DNA of 64,000 nt from 3107 sp965216225 (GTDB taxonomy: Bacteria > Pseudomonadota > Alphaproteobacteria > Rhodobacterales > Rhodobacteraceae), in assembly GCA_965216225.1 (NCBI GenBank), contig CBDCFF010000030.1, positions 124,001-188,000 on the forward strand. The letters run 5' to 3'. Below, one piece after another: positions 1 through 9,238 of the stretch. Position numbers and translations under genes: made by a program. The notes under the pieces are model-generated. The model worked only from the letters and a program-made list of their open reading frames with translations. It was not told the origin of the DNA and did not search any database. How positions within the stretch are numbered: the first letter of the stretch is position 1; each line of letters opens with the position of its first letter.

Positions 1-629
1 GCTGGGCGGCGCGCTCGAAGGCGGCCTTTGGCGACCGGCCGGGACACGCGCTTTTCGGTATCCAGCAGGGGGGGGTGACGCGGGAGTTGCGCGAGGAAAG
101 CGCCGGGGCGCTGAAGGCGATCGGGTTTGACGGCTACGCGCTTGGCGGGCTGGCGGTGGGCGAGGGGCAGGAGGCGATGTTCGCCGTGCTGGACCATGCG
201 CCCGACATGCTGCCCGTGGACAGGCCGCGGTATCTGATGGGGGTGGGCAAGCCGGATGACATCGTTGGCGCCGTGGCCAGGGGGATAGACATGTTCGACT
301 GCGTTCTGCCGTCGCGCTCCGGGCGCACCGGTCAGGCGTTCACCCGGCATGGTGTCGTGAACGTCAGGAACGCCCGCCACCGGGACGACCCGCGCCCGCT
401 GGACGAGGCGTGCGGCTGCCCGGCGTGCCGGAACTGTTCCCGCGCCTATCTGCACCATGTCTGCCGCGCAGGGGAAATGATTTCCGGCATGTTGCTGACC
501 TGGCATAACCTGCAATATTATCAGGATCTGATGGCGGACATCCGCGCCGCGGTCGGCGCAGGCCGGTTCGGGGCGTTTCAGGCAGGGTTTCACGGCCAAA
601 GGGCGAATGGGGACATAGAGCCGCCCTGA
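1..629 (+). CDS. tgt: Queuine tRNA-guanine transglycosylase, C-terminal part
   Basis: Exchanges guanine 34 of GUN anticodons for a queuosine precursor. The reading frame is open from position 3 to the TGA at 627-629, so the 5' part of the gene lies outside the window. The visible protein carries the family segment ALFGIQQGGV, then GFDGYALGGLAVGE. The second catalytic aspartate region is FDCVLPSRSGRTGQAFT, and the zinc site is the cluster CGCPACRNCSRAYLHH. All these motifs look intact and the C-terminus is of normal length. The gene is followed by about 340 bp without genes. Identification is secure; only the N-terminal half cannot be judged. Confidence 0.96.
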   Translation, partial: WAARSKAAFGDRPGHALFGIQQGGVTRELREESAGALKAIGFDGYALGGLAVGEGQEAMFAVLDHAPDMLPVDRPRYLMGVGKPDDIVGAVARGIDMFDCVLPSRSGRTGQAFTRHGVVNVRNARHRDDPRPLDEACGCPACRNCSRAYLHHVCRAGEMISGMLLTWHNLQYYQDLMADIRAAVGAGRFGAFQAGFHGQRANGDIEPP

Positions 630-968
630 CGAACCGGGTCCGGGCATTGTCCTGCCCCGTTTTCGCCCCGCAATCGGCGGAAACGACGCGGAAACGACGC
701 GGAAACGACAAGGTGAGGCCGGGCCTCATCGTCATCGGCTTTGCCAGCGATGCGGACAGCGGACGGATGCTGGCCGGCGATGCAGTCGGGGGAAGAGTCT
801 CACACTATTGTGATAAATCTTTGGTTGATTATCCATCAATATAATTGTTTTAAGCTTAAAGTATTCTGATGAATTCGGGCTTAATTGTCTGAAAATGATC
901 TTACTTAGTGCCGCCCCCTTGCAGGCAAGCTTGGAACGGTGGCGGAAAAAATGAACGGGAGGTTCACG
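630..968. other. Non-coding leader of the surface-protein gene
   Basis: There is no credible gene here. The first part is GC-rich and holds the 11-bp repeats. From about 800 to 900 the base composition becomes clearly AT-rich, including a TATAAT-like hexamer at 840-845, so the promoter of the downstream surface protein probably lies there. No well-spaced -35 box could be assigned. Confidence 0.5.
678..709. repeat. Three tandem 11-bp units downstream of tgt
   Basis: The unit CGGAAACGACG is repeated almost three times without interruption in non-coding DNA. It is too short for a CRISPR and has no obvious function. It fits the tendency to short tandem duplication seen elsewhere in this window. 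Confidence 0.7.
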
Positions 969-3900
969 ATGTTGACGGAACAATGGACAGGAGCAATCAA
1001 TTCTGGCGTTTTTGGGAAAGTGTTGCGGCAGGCGGCGGCGGGGGCGGTGCTGTCCTGCGCCGCCCTGTCCATGACCGGCACGACCGCGCAGGGGCTGACA
1101 TTCATGAAAACCGAGTATCGTCTTGGTGAGAATCGCGTTCCCAATGGGGTTGTCTTTCGGGGGACATCGACCCGCAGGAGTGGGTTCGCCGTCAGTGCCG
1201 TCGAAAGTGCCAAGCGCTGTATTGACGGGCCTTTCACCGCCGGACGCGATTCGGGCGACCCCTCCGGCAACATCGTGTACAAGCTGACCAGCCCGAACAT
1301 TCGCCAGAACGATCCGCATGTCTCCCCAACAATACAGGCCAGAGGCAATCCCGATGCTTTCGCCAGCATGTTCGATATTGATGCGAACGGGTTTATCTGG
1401 ACCAAGTCTGGTTTGGATTATCCACACTTCGAGACCAATGTCGGAACCAACAGGAACCCCGTCTGGCAGATATATAGTCATGATTTGCTGGTCACGGCGA
1501 AGATCGATGGCAGCAGTGCCTCCGTCACCGAAGAAATCGAGATATATATCACCCAACCGGGTGTCGGGACAAACACGATTAATGGGATGTGCGCAGGTAA
1601 GACGTATGCTCCTGTTAATTCCCTGCAGCAGGTCGCGGAGCCGCTGACGGCCTCGTTCAAGGGACTGCCGGAGGGGCATGACGGGTCAACCGCATTCACC
1701 CTGACGCTTGAGTTCAGCGAGTCGGTGTCGATCACCACCGACGAGATGCGCGATCATGCGCTGAAGGTAAACGGCGGCACGGTGACGGCCGTCACCGGCA
1801 GCGACAGTGAGTTTGAAATCACGATCCAGCCCGATGGTGAGGATACGGTGACGGTGCTGTCGCAGTTGACCGCCAATTGCGATGATGCGGGCGCCATCTG
1901 CACGTCCGACGGGCGCAAGCTCTCTGTCGCGCCGCTGGTGAGTTTGCCCTACATCGCGACGAGGCAGGAGCCGCCGGTCGCACAACAGGTCGCGGGGGCG
2001 CTGACGGCCTCGTTCGTAAAGGTCGGGCTGGCGAACCATGACGGCTCAAGAGTATTCAGCTTGCATCTCCGTTTCAGCGAAGAGGTGTTCACTGCGGACA
2101 CGCCGAGAAAGAACAGGACGGTACGCGATGCGCTGACGGTGACTGGCGGCACGCTGAAGGGAGCGCGGCGGCTGAACCCCAGAGAGTATGACGCATGGAA
2201 GATCAGGATCAAACCCGACGGCGACGGCGTGGTGACGGTGAGCCTGCCGGAGACGACCGGCGATTGCACGGCTGTGGATGCCTTCTGCACCCCCGGCGGG
2301 GTCAAGCTCTCGGGCACGGTGCAGATTGAGGTACCGGTTGAGGTACCGGGCGCCCCCACCCTCTCGGTGAATGATGCGATGGTGAAAGAGAGAAGCGGGG
2401 CCGTGCTCAGCTTCGACGTGGTGCTGAGCAGACCGGCGCCGGTGGACGGGGTTTACGTGGATTACGAAACCCGGGACATCACCGCGAAAGCGGGTGTGGA
2501 CTACATGGCGACGACCGGGGTTCTCACCTTCCGTCAGGGCGATACGCAAAAGACGGTTTCCGTGCCGGTTCTCGACGACAGCCATGACGAGGGCGAGGAG
2601 ACGATGTCACTGGTGCTCTCACTCGCCACGGGTGCGATTCTCGCCGATTCGACGGCCACGGGCACGATCAGCAACACGGACCATATGCCGGCGGCCTTTC
2701 TGTCGCGCTTTGGCCGCACGGTTGCCGATCAGGTGGTAGAGGCGGTCGGGGACCGGATGACCGCCACGCGGGAGCCGGGCCTTGCAGGTCGGCTTGCGGA
2801 TCAGGAAGTCGGAATGGTCGCGGGGCGCGGGAACGCGGAGGCCGATTTCGCGGTGTTCAGCGACCTGTTCTTCGGCGGCGAGGATCCCGTCAACGGCCAC
2901 ATGTCGCGGGCGCTCTCGGGGCACGATCTCCTGACCGGAACCTCCTTCGCGCTGAGCGGGGGGCCGGGTGCGGACGGTTCTGCCGCGCTCTGGGGCCGGG
3001 GGGCGTTTTCGAGCTTCGACGGACAGGCTGACGACCTGATGCTGGACGGCGACGTGCGCACCGGTATGCTGGGCGTGGACTGGACGACCGGCGGCAGCAG
3101 CTTCGGGCTCCTGCTCGCGCATTCGCGGGGCAAGGGCGACTACAGTGGCGCGGCTCTCGGCCGGATCGAAACGCGGCTGAGCGGGCTTTATCCCTGGCTG
3201 GGTTACGCGGTGAGTGACGCGCTGTCGTTCTGGGGTGTTGCCGGTTTTGGCCAGGGGTCGCTGACGCTGACGCCACAGATTGGCACGGCGATGGAAACCG
3301 ACATTGATCTGAAGATGGCGGCGGCGGGGCTCAGGGGTACGCTCGCGAATGGCGGCGGTAACGGGTTCGACCTGGCATGGGAAGCCGACGCGCTCACGCT
3401 CAGGACGACATCGGACGCCGTGGCTGGCCTGACGACCGGCAATATGGTGGCCACGTCCTCCGACGTGTCACGGCTGCGCTTGGGTCTGAGCGGATCGCGG
3501 AGCCTCCACCTCGCCTCGGGCGCGGTGCTGACACCGGGCTTCGAGATCGGGGTCCGCCATGACGGCGGCGATGCGGACACCGGCTTCGGAACCGACATCG
3601 GCGCTTCTCTCGATTTTGCCGACCGGGATCGCGGGATCGCGATGACGCTCCGCGCACATGGCCTTATCGACCATGCCGAAAACGACTTCAGCGAGCGCGG
3701 TGTCTCGGCGTCGTTCACTTGGGATCCGCGGCCGGAAACCGAACTTGGCTGGGCGTTCTCGCTCAACCCGACAGTGGGTTCCGTGCCCTCCGGCGGCGGT
3801 GCCGCGCTGTTCGGGCAGCAGAGCTTTGAGGGGCTTGTCGCGGACGACGATGTCGATGAGGGGCAGCGGCGCTTCGATGCGAGGCTCGGCTATGGTGTTC

Positions 3901-4106
3901 CGGCGGCGGATGGCCGGTTCATCGCCGTGACCGAGATCGGCCTTGGCATCTCGGATACGGAGCGCGAGTACAGCACCGGCTGGCGTCTCAGCCTCGCCCG
4001 CAGCGACCATATGGACCTGGCTCTGGGCCTTAAAGCGACCCGGCGGGAGAGCGGGCCGCCCGCGCACGATCTTGGCGTGGGCCTCGGTTTCGCGCTCCGC
4101 TGGTAG
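969..4106 (+). CDS. Surface protein with Calx-beta domain and autotransporter-like beta-barrel
   Basis: About 1045 residues. I chose the ATG at 969 because GGGAGG (957-962) lies 6 nt upstream; two earlier in-frame ATGs at 939 and 951 have no such site. A signal peptide covers roughly residues 15-42 (KVLRQAAAGAVLSCAALSM, then a cleavage-like TTAQG). Two related segments beginning LTASF, each with HDGS and FSE, lie at about 220-345 and 347-455. A Calx-beta domain follows at about 460-570 (VDYETRDITAKAGVDYMAT, then LDDSHDEGEE). The last 400 or so residues, starting LSRFGRTVADQVVEAV, have alternating strands and end in an aromatic residue (GLGFALRW), like autotransporter barrels. Export and surface display are inferred. 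No passenger enzyme motif is visible, so adhesion is only a guess. Confidence 0.8.
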   Translation: MLTEQWTGAINSGVFGKVLRQAAAGAVLSCAALSMTGTTAQGLTFMKTEYRLGENRVPNGVVFRGTSTRRSGFAVSAVESAKRCIDGPFTAGRDSGDPSGNIVYKLTSPNIRQNDPHVSPTIQARGNPDAFASMFDIDANGFIWTKSGLDYPHFETNVGTNRNPVWQIYSHDLLVTAKIDGSSASVTEEIEIYITQPGVGTNTINGMCAGKTYAPVNSLQQVAEPLTASFKGLPEGHDGSTAFTLTLEFSESVSITTDEMRDHALKVNGGTVTAVTGSDSEFEITIQPDGEDTVTVLSQLTANCDDAGAICTSDGRKLSVAPLVSLPYIATRQEPPVAQQVAGALTASFVKVGLANHDGSRVFSLHLRFSEEVFTADTPRKNRTVRDALTVTGGTLKGARRLNPREYDAWKIRIKPDGDGVVTVSLPETTGDCTAVDAFCTPGGVKLSGTVQIEVPVEVPGAPTLSVNDAMVKERSGAVLSFDVVLSRPAPVDGVYVDYETRDITAKAGVDYMATTGVLTFRQGDTQKTVSVPVLDDSHDEGEETMSLVLSLATGAILADSTATGTISNTDHMPAAFLSRFGRTVADQVVEAVGDRMTATREPGLAGRLADQEVGMVAGRGNAEADFAVFSDLFFGGEDPVNGHMSRALSGHDLLTGTSFALSGGPGADGSAALWGRGAFSSFDGQADDLMLDGDVRTGMLGVDWTTGGSSFGLLLAHSRGKGDYSGAALGRIETRLSGLYPWLGYAVSDALSFWGVAGFGQGSLTLTPQIGTAMETDIDLKMAAAGLRGTLANGGGNGFDLAWEADALTLRTTSDAVAGLTTGNMVATSSDVSRLRLGLSGSRSLHLASGAVLTPGFEIGVRHDGGDADTGFGTDIGASLDFADRDRGIAMTLRAHGLIDHAENDFSERGVSASFTWDPRPETELGWAFSLNPTVGSVPSGGGAALFGQQSFEGLVADDDVDEGQRRFDARLGYGVPAADGRFIAVTEIGLGISDTEREYSTGWRLSLARSDHMDLALGLKATRRESGPPAHDLGVGLGFALRW

Positions 4107-4808
4107 GCACCAGGCACGGTCGCGGGCGACGCCATCGACACAAGCGGCGGGAACGGGTGGGCCAAACGGTGGGCCATCTGTTCCCGCAGGGCGTTGCAGC
4201 CGTCATGCGGCACCCCCGCAGGGTGCGCGTGCTTTTCTCCCCCTCCGGGCAGGGGGCATCCCTCGGGGTGACAGGGCCGTGTCCCGAGACCGGTTTCGCG
4301 GTTCAGTTCCCCTTCCAAGCCCCTGTTTACTGACGAAACATTCAGGATGATGGATTCCGGTCCCGTTGTTTCGTCACGATACCGTTGCGGATAATCCGCC
4401 AATCCCCTGCAAGGCTGTTCGGTCCCCGCGCGCGCTCCGCGTTCCGCCGGATTCGATTTCATGGACGGCGTATAAAGGTTCGGTCCCCGCGCGCGCTCCG
4501 CGTTCGGCTGGCCGGGCGTCCCGTGACACCCGGACGATGCGCCTGCCGGGCGGTACGCGACAAATGCGCCCGCGGAGGTTCGGAGGCGAATATCACGGAT
4601 GACCCGCCGGAAAAGTTGTGGCACAATCACCGCTGGCATACACAACCGTCGCGTCACTTCCGGTAGCAATTTGCGTACTCCGCGCAAATAAGCAGGATGC
4701 CGTGGCTTATTAACCAAGAACTTGTAATCGTGAACGCTTTGGAATAGGTTTGGGGTGCGACTGATACAGGAAAAGCCATGAAACGCCCATCAAGCCAGAT
4801 GGACGGGG
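4107..4808. other. 700-bp non-coding stretch with direct and inverted repeats
   Basis: No plausible gene is seen. A 27-bp direct repeat occurs at 4418-4444 and again at 4479-4505, a 61-bp offset that looks like a partial duplication. A perfect 9-bp inverted repeat TGACGAAAC/GTTTCGTCA spans 4331-4376. The last 150 bp are less GC-rich and probably hold the promoter of the ROK gene, but no confident -35/-10 pair was found. Confidence 0.6.
4147..4236 (+). terminator. Hairpins after the surface-protein gene
   Basis: Two stem-loops follow the stop codon. One has 8-bp arms GCGGGAAC/GTTCCCGC at 4147-4187. The other has 6-bp arms GCACCC/GGGTGC at 4210-4226, followed by GCGTGCTTTT. The second resembles a weak intrinsic terminator. 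This is judged by eye only. Confidence 0.35.
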
Positions 4809-6229
4809 GTGATACTGTTGTCGGAAACGTGGATGCAACGCGGTTTGAATCAAAGCGGAATGCGGGCATACAATGAACGCCTCGTTCTTACGCTGGTCCG
4901 CCAGGCTGGCACCCTTTCCAAAACCGGAATCGCGCGGCTGACCGGGCTGTCGGCGCAAACCGTGTCGGTGATCATGCGATCACTGGAGGCAGACGGACTG
5001 CTGAAGAAAGATCAGCCGATTCGCGGCAAGGTCGGGCAGCCCCTGATGCCGATGAGCCTTGAAAGGAACGGCGCGTTCTTTCTCGGCCTCAGGATTGGAC
5101 GCCGCAGCCTCGATCTCGTCCTGACCGATTTTCTGGGGCATGTGGAAAGCAGGATACATCTGCCCCACCGCTATCCCACGCCTGACGGTGTGGTGCGGTT
5201 TGCCAATGATGGGATCGGGCGGCTTCTGGACCGGTTGCCGGCCAAACACCGCGCGCGCGTGGCGGGGCTGGGTATCGCCATTCCGTTCCGGCTCTGGGAT
5301 TGGGCCATGCCGCCTGGCGTGGAACCTCGGCTTCTGGACCGGTTGCCGGCCGAACACCGTGCGCGCGTGGCGGGGCTGGGTATCGCCATTCCGTTCCGGC
5401 TCTGGGATTGGGCCATGCCGCCTGGCGTGGAACCTCGGCTTCTGGACCGGTTGCCGGCCGAACACCGTGCGCGCGTGGCGGGGCTGGGTATCGCCATTCC
5501 GTTCCGGCTCTGGGATTGGGCCATGCCGCTTGGCGTGGAACTTTCGGACATGGCGGACTGGCGCGACCGCGACATTGTCACCGAAATTGCCGAAGGCCGG
5601 GATTTTCCGGTCTATCTGCGCAATGACGCATCGGCCGCCTGCGGGGCGGACTTGTCTTTGGCGAGAAGAACAAGCCGCGGGATTTTCTCTATTTCTTTGT
5701 CGGCTTCTTCGTTGGCGGCGGTCTGGTGCTGGACAATGTGCTTTATACCGGACGTTCGGGGAATGCCGCCGCGCTCGGCTCTGTCCCGATCGAGATCAGG
5801 GGAAACAATGTGCGCCAACTGGTGGACGCCGCTTCGCTCGCCTCGCTGGAGCGGGCGCTCATCGCGCAGGGCGGCAATGGCGACATGATCTGGGAAAACC
5901 CCGATGACTGGACCGTGCCGGGGGACATTCTGGAGGACTGGCTGGACAAGGCGGCGAACGGGCTGGCCCATGCGATCATTTCCTCGGCCTGCCTGATTGA
6001 TTTCGAATGCGCTCTGATCGACGGCTGGATGCCCGAAGAAGTGCGCGCCGAACTGGTCAGGCGAACGGCCCGGCGTCTGGGTGAAATCTCTGTCGCGGGC
6101 ATTGATGTCCCGGAAATCCGTGAAGGCACGATTGGCCACGACGCCCGGTCGCTGGGGGCGGCAAGCCTGCCGCTGTCCGAACGCTTTCTGGTGGACCGCA
6201 GCGCATTCCTGAAAGGCTGGCGGACATGA
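4809..6229 (+). pseudogene. ROK-family sugar repressor, frameshifted, with internal triplication
   Basis: N-terminal winged helix (LSKTGIARLTGLSAQTVSVI) followed by a ROK sugar-binding domain, as in NagC/Mlc-type repressors of sugar catabolism. The first frame runs from a GTG at 4809 (an ATG at 4833 is an alternative start) to about 5650. There one base is missing after the YLRNDASAACGA segment. The correct continuation (FVGGGLVLDNVLYTGRSGN) is in the third frame and runs to the TGA at 6229. A 36-residue segment beginning LLDRLPA is present three times in frame at 5223-5546, adding 72 residues. The stop overlaps the start of the sugar kinase (ATGA), so the two were co-translated. Unless the missing base is a sequencing error, the repressor is dead and the locus may be constitutive. 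Confidence 0.85.
5223..5546 (+). repeat. Three tandem 108-bp units inside the ROK gene
   Basis: Units begin at 5223, 5331 and 5439. Units 2 and 3 are almost identical; unit 1 differs at a few positions (for example AAACACCGC against GAACACCGT). Each encodes 36 residues (LLDRLPA ... AMPPGVEPR). The third unit continues into the normal ROK sequence, so two extra copies were inserted in frame. Confidence 0.95.
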
Positions 6230-7506
6230 TCCTGTGCTGCGGGGAAGCCCTGATCGACATGATCCCCTTTCCCGCTGAATCGGGGCGCGACGGGTTCGTG
6301 CCCCATTCCGGCGGCGCGGTCTTCAACACCGCAATCGCACTGGGGCGGCTCGGTGTGCAGACCGGTATGCTGACCGGGTTGTCGAATGACCTGTTCGGAC
6401 AACAGTTGCGGGCCTCTCTGAAGGCCAGTCACGTTGACACCTCCTGCGTCATTGCCTCGGACCGCCCCACCACGCTTGCCTTCATTCAACTTGCCGACGG
6501 GCACGCCGCCTACAGCTTTTTCGACGAAAATTCGGCCGGCAGGATGCTGTCGCCGGGCGACATGCCGATATTGCCCGATGAGGTCTCGGCGCTTTATTTC
6601 GGCGGCATCAGCCTGGCCTGCGAGCCCGGCGCCGACGCTTACGCCGCCCTGTTGGAGCGCGCGGGCGGCACACGGGCGGTGATGCTTGATTCGAATATCC
6701 GTGCGGGTCTCATCCGCGACACCGTGCGGTATCGCGCCCGGCTTGACCGCATGGTTGCGATGGCCGACATCGTGAAGGTTTCGGACGAGGATCTGAACTG
6801 GATCATGCCCGTCCCCGTGGCCCTGCGAAAGAAGGTCGGGGCGATGCTGGACAAGGGGCCGTCGCTGGTCATCCTGACCCGTGGCTGCGACGGGGCGACG
6901 GGTTTCCTGCGGGACGGCTCCGAGGTGCATGTGCCCGCCGCGCGGGTGCAGATTGTTGACACGCTCGGCGCCGGGGACACGTTCAATTCCGGCGTTCTGG
7001 CCAGGCTGTCCGCGCTTGGCCGGCTCGGCAAAGCCGATCTGGCGCACCTGCCGCCGGAGATGCTGAAAGACGCATTGGCATACGGCGCAAGGGTTGCCGC
7101 GGTCACGGTCGCGCGCGTGGGGGCAAACGCCGTCGGAGAATTCGTAGGGTCGGTCTTCTTGGTCACGGTCGCGCGCGTGGGGGCAAACCCGCCTTGGGCA
7201 GAGGGGTTTGAAATGAGCGCCCGAAGCGGAGTTCCGGGGGGCGCGACAGGCGAATCCAGTTCCGCATTCCGCCTGCCACCGGTTTCGGGTATTTTTTTTG
7301 ACAGAATCACGTTAGCGCTACCAATATCTGTGCAGACGCCGATACCCCTGCACGGGGACGGGTGGCGGCGGCGAGGGATCGGCCGACCCGAACAGGGATT
7401 TGCCCCACAAGAAGAGGCAGGACGACATGACACTGAACCGGACCTTGCAGCATGTGACCGAACGCATCATCGCCCGCAGCGAACCGACGCGGCGGAATTA
7501 CCTTGA
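6226..7506 (+). CDS. PfkB-family sugar kinase (fructokinase-like), altered C-terminus
   Basis: Phosphorylates a hexose or ketodeoxy sugar in the cytoplasm. Visible motifs are N-terminal CCGEALID, the substrate loop SGGAVFNTAIALGRLG, and the PfkB signature DTLGAGDTFNSGVL with the catalytic aspartate. The ATG overlaps the repressor stop (ATGA). The end is abnormal. The segment VTVARVGAN appears twice, 60 bp apart (7102-7188), and after NPPWAEG the frame stays open for about 100 more residues. It then stops inside edd, which starts at 7427. Relatives are near 310 residues, and a stop in the next frame lies just after NPPW. I infer a duplication plus a small indel that removed the normal stop. 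The core enzyme is complete; substrate could be fructose or KDG. Confidence 0.8.
   Translation: MILCCGEALIDMIPFPAESGRDGFVPHSGGAVFNTAIALGRLGVQTGMLTGLSNDLFGQQLRASLKASHVDTSCVIASDRPTTLAFIQLADGHAAYSFFDENSAGRMLSPGDMPILPDEVSALYFGGISLACEPGADAYAALLERAGGTRAVMLDSNIRAGLIRDTVRYRARLDRMVAMADIVKVSDEDLNWIMPVPVALRKKVGAMLDKGPSLVILTRGCDGATGFLRDGSEVHVPAARVQIVDTLGAGDTFNSGVLARLSALGRLGKADLAHLPPEMLKDALAYGARVAAVTVARVGANAVGEFVGSVFLVTVARVGANPPWAEGFEMSARSGVPGGATGESSSAFRLPPVSGIFFDRITLALPISVQTPIPLHGDGWRRRGIGRPEQGFAPQEEAGRHDTEPDLAACDRTHHRPQRTDAAELP
7101..7188 (+). repeat. Duplicated 28-bp segment at the end of the sugar kinase
   Basis: GGTCACGGTCGCGCGCGTGG and the next 8 bases occur at 7101-7128 and again at 7161-7188, separated by 32 bp of unrelated sequence. 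The insertion is 60 bp and keeps the frame. Confidence 0.9.
7298..7327 (+). promoter_or_regulatory. Promoter of edd-eda with LacI-type operator
   Basis: A consensus -35 box TTGACA (7298-7303) is followed after 18 bp by CAATAT (7322-7327). Between them lies GTTAGCGCTACC (7311-7322), whose core TAGCGCTA is a perfect palindrome of the type bound by LacI-family sugar regulators in alphaproteobacteria. An operator there would block RNA polymerase. The regulator itself is not in the window. Box assignments are by eye. Confidence 0.55.
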
Positions 7507-9235
7507 CCGGATGCGGGCGGCAAGGGCCACGGGACCGGCGCGCGGGCACCTGTCGTGCAGCGGCCAGGCGCATGTCAGTGCGGCGGCGGGGCAGGACAAG
7601 GAGCGGCTGGCCGAAGGAAGCGGGGGAAATCTTGGCATCGTCACGGCGTACAATGACATGCTGTCTGCGCATCAGCCTTATGAGCGTTACCCGGAACTGA
7701 TCCGTCAGGCGGTGCGCGAAATCGGCGGCACGGCGCAGGTGGCGGGCGGTGTTCCGGCCATGTGCGATGGTGTGACCCAGGGCGAGGCAGGGATGGAGCT
7801 TTCCCTCTTTTCCCGCGATGTGATCGCATTGGCCGCCTCGGTGGCGCTCAGCCACAATACCTTTGATGCCGCCGTGTTCCTTGGCGTCTGCGACAAGATC
7901 GTTCCCGGACTGGTGATCGCGGCGCAGGCTTTCGGTCATCTTCCGGCCGTATTCCTGCCCGGCGGCCCGATGGAAAGCGGCCTCGGCAACGAAGAAAAGG
8001 CCAGGGTGCGCCAGCAATTCGCGGCGGGCGAGGTGGGGCGCGAGGCGCTGATGAGGGCGGAAATGGCCGCCTATCACGGGCCCGGCACCTGCACCTTCTA
8101 CGGCACCGCCAACACCAACCAGATGCTGATGGAATTCATGGGTCTTCACCTGCCGGGGGCGAGCTTCGTTCCCCCCAACACCCTGCTGCGCGATGCCCTG
8201 ACGCAGGAAGGCGCAAGGCGGGCGCTGAGCCTCGGCGCACTGGGCGACAGCTATACGCCGGTCTGTGACATTCTGGACGAGCGGGCCTGTGTGAACGGCA
8301 TTGTCGGGCTCAACGCCACTGGCGGGTCAACCAATCTTCTGATCCACCTTGTTGCGATGGCGCGGGCCGGGGGAATTGTCCTCGACTGGCAGGATTTCTC
8401 CGACCTCTCCGAGGTGACGCCGTTGATGGCCCGCATCTATCCCAACGGGCTTGCGGACGTGAATCATTTCCATGCCGCGGGCGGGCTTGGTTTCATGATC
8501 GGCGAGTTGCTGAAAGCGGGGCTTCTGCATCCGGACACACAAACGGTGGCCGGTGAAGGGCTGGAGAGCTACACGCGCGAGCCCGGATTCTCCGGCGGCA
8601 AACTGATCTGGCGTGATGGCGCGGGTGAAAGCCTGAATCCGGCCATCCTGCGCCCTGCGAACGAGGCGTTCCAGCCCACTGGCGGCCTGAAACGGTTGAC
8701 CGGATCGCTGGGCACGGCGGTCATGAAAGTGTCGGCGGTTGCGCCCGCGCACCGGGTTGTCACGGCGCCCGCCCGCGTGTTCGGGGATCAGCAGGAGGTC
8801 AAGCGCGCCTTCAGGGCCGGAGAGTTGACCGGCGATCTGGTCGTCGTCGTGCGTTTTCAGGGGCCAAGGGCCAATGGTATGCCGGAGTTGCACAGCCTGA
8901 CGCCGCTGCTGTCGATCCTTCAGGGGCGCGGGCAGAAAGTGGCGCTGCTCACGGATGGCCGGATGTCCGGTGCATCCGGCAAGGTTCCGGCGGCGATCCA
9001 TGTTTGCCCGGAGGCGTTCGATGGCGGGCTGATCGCCCGGCTTCGGGACGGGGATATTCTGCGCATTGACGCCGTTCGGGGAGAGCTTGAGATTCTTACC
9101 CCCGGCGTGGCTGACCGCCCGGCCGCCAGCGCCGATCTGCGCAGCAACCAATCGGGCGCTGGGCGCGAGCTTTTCACCCTTTTCCGCCAGACCGTCGGCG
9201 CGGCCACCGCCGGCGCAACCATTTTCGGAGTCTGA
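7427..9235 (+). CDS. edd: 6-phosphogluconate dehydratase (Entner-Doudoroff)
   Basis: Converts 6-phosphogluconate to 2-keto-3-deoxy-6-phosphogluconate. About 602 residues, the normal length. I chose the ATG at 7427, preceded by GAGGCAGG; the frame is also open upstream. IlvD/EDD-family iron-sulphur and active-site motifs are intact: CDGVTQGEAG (about 112), GVCDKIVPG (about 155) and GTCTFYGTANTNQM (about 222). The typical C-terminal LTDGRMSGASGK is also present. The gene has its own promoter and is followed 3 nt later by eda, forming the two-step Entner-Doudoroff unit. ilvD, a paralogue, lies only 2 kb away on the other strand, but the TYGTAN-type segment separates the two clearly. Confidence 0.96.
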   Translation: MTLNRTLQHVTERIIARSEPTRRNYLDRMRAARATGPARGHLSCSGQAHVSAAAGQDKERLAEGSGGNLGIVTAYNDMLSAHQPYERYPELIRQAVREIGGTAQVAGGVPAMCDGVTQGEAGMELSLFSRDVIALAASVALSHNTFDAAVFLGVCDKIVPGLVIAAQAFGHLPAVFLPGGPMESGLGNEEKARVRQQFAAGEVGREALMRAEMAAYHGPGTCTFYGTANTNQMLMEFMGLHLPGASFVPPNTLLRDALTQEGARRALSLGALGDSYTPVCDILDERACVNGIVGLNATGGSTNLLIHLVAMARAGGIVLDWQDFSDLSEVTPLMARIYPNGLADVNHFHAAGGLGFMIGELLKAGLLHPDTQTVAGEGLESYTREPGFSGGKLIWRDGAGESLNPAILRPANEAFQPTGGLKRLTGSLGTAVMKVSAVAPAHRVVTAPARVFGDQQEVKRAFRAGELTGDLVVVVRFQGPRANGMPELHSLTPLLSILQGRGQKVALLTDGRMSGASGKVPAAIHVCPEAFDGGLIARLRDGDILRIDAVRGELEILTPGVADRPAASADLRSNQSGAGRELFTLFRQTVGAATAGATIFGV

Positions 9236-9238
9236 CCC

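Noticed and set aside
5223..5546. Possible CRISPR-like array
   Set aside because: The units are contiguous 108-bp copies without spacers and encode protein in frame; they are a tandem duplication of ROK coding sequence.
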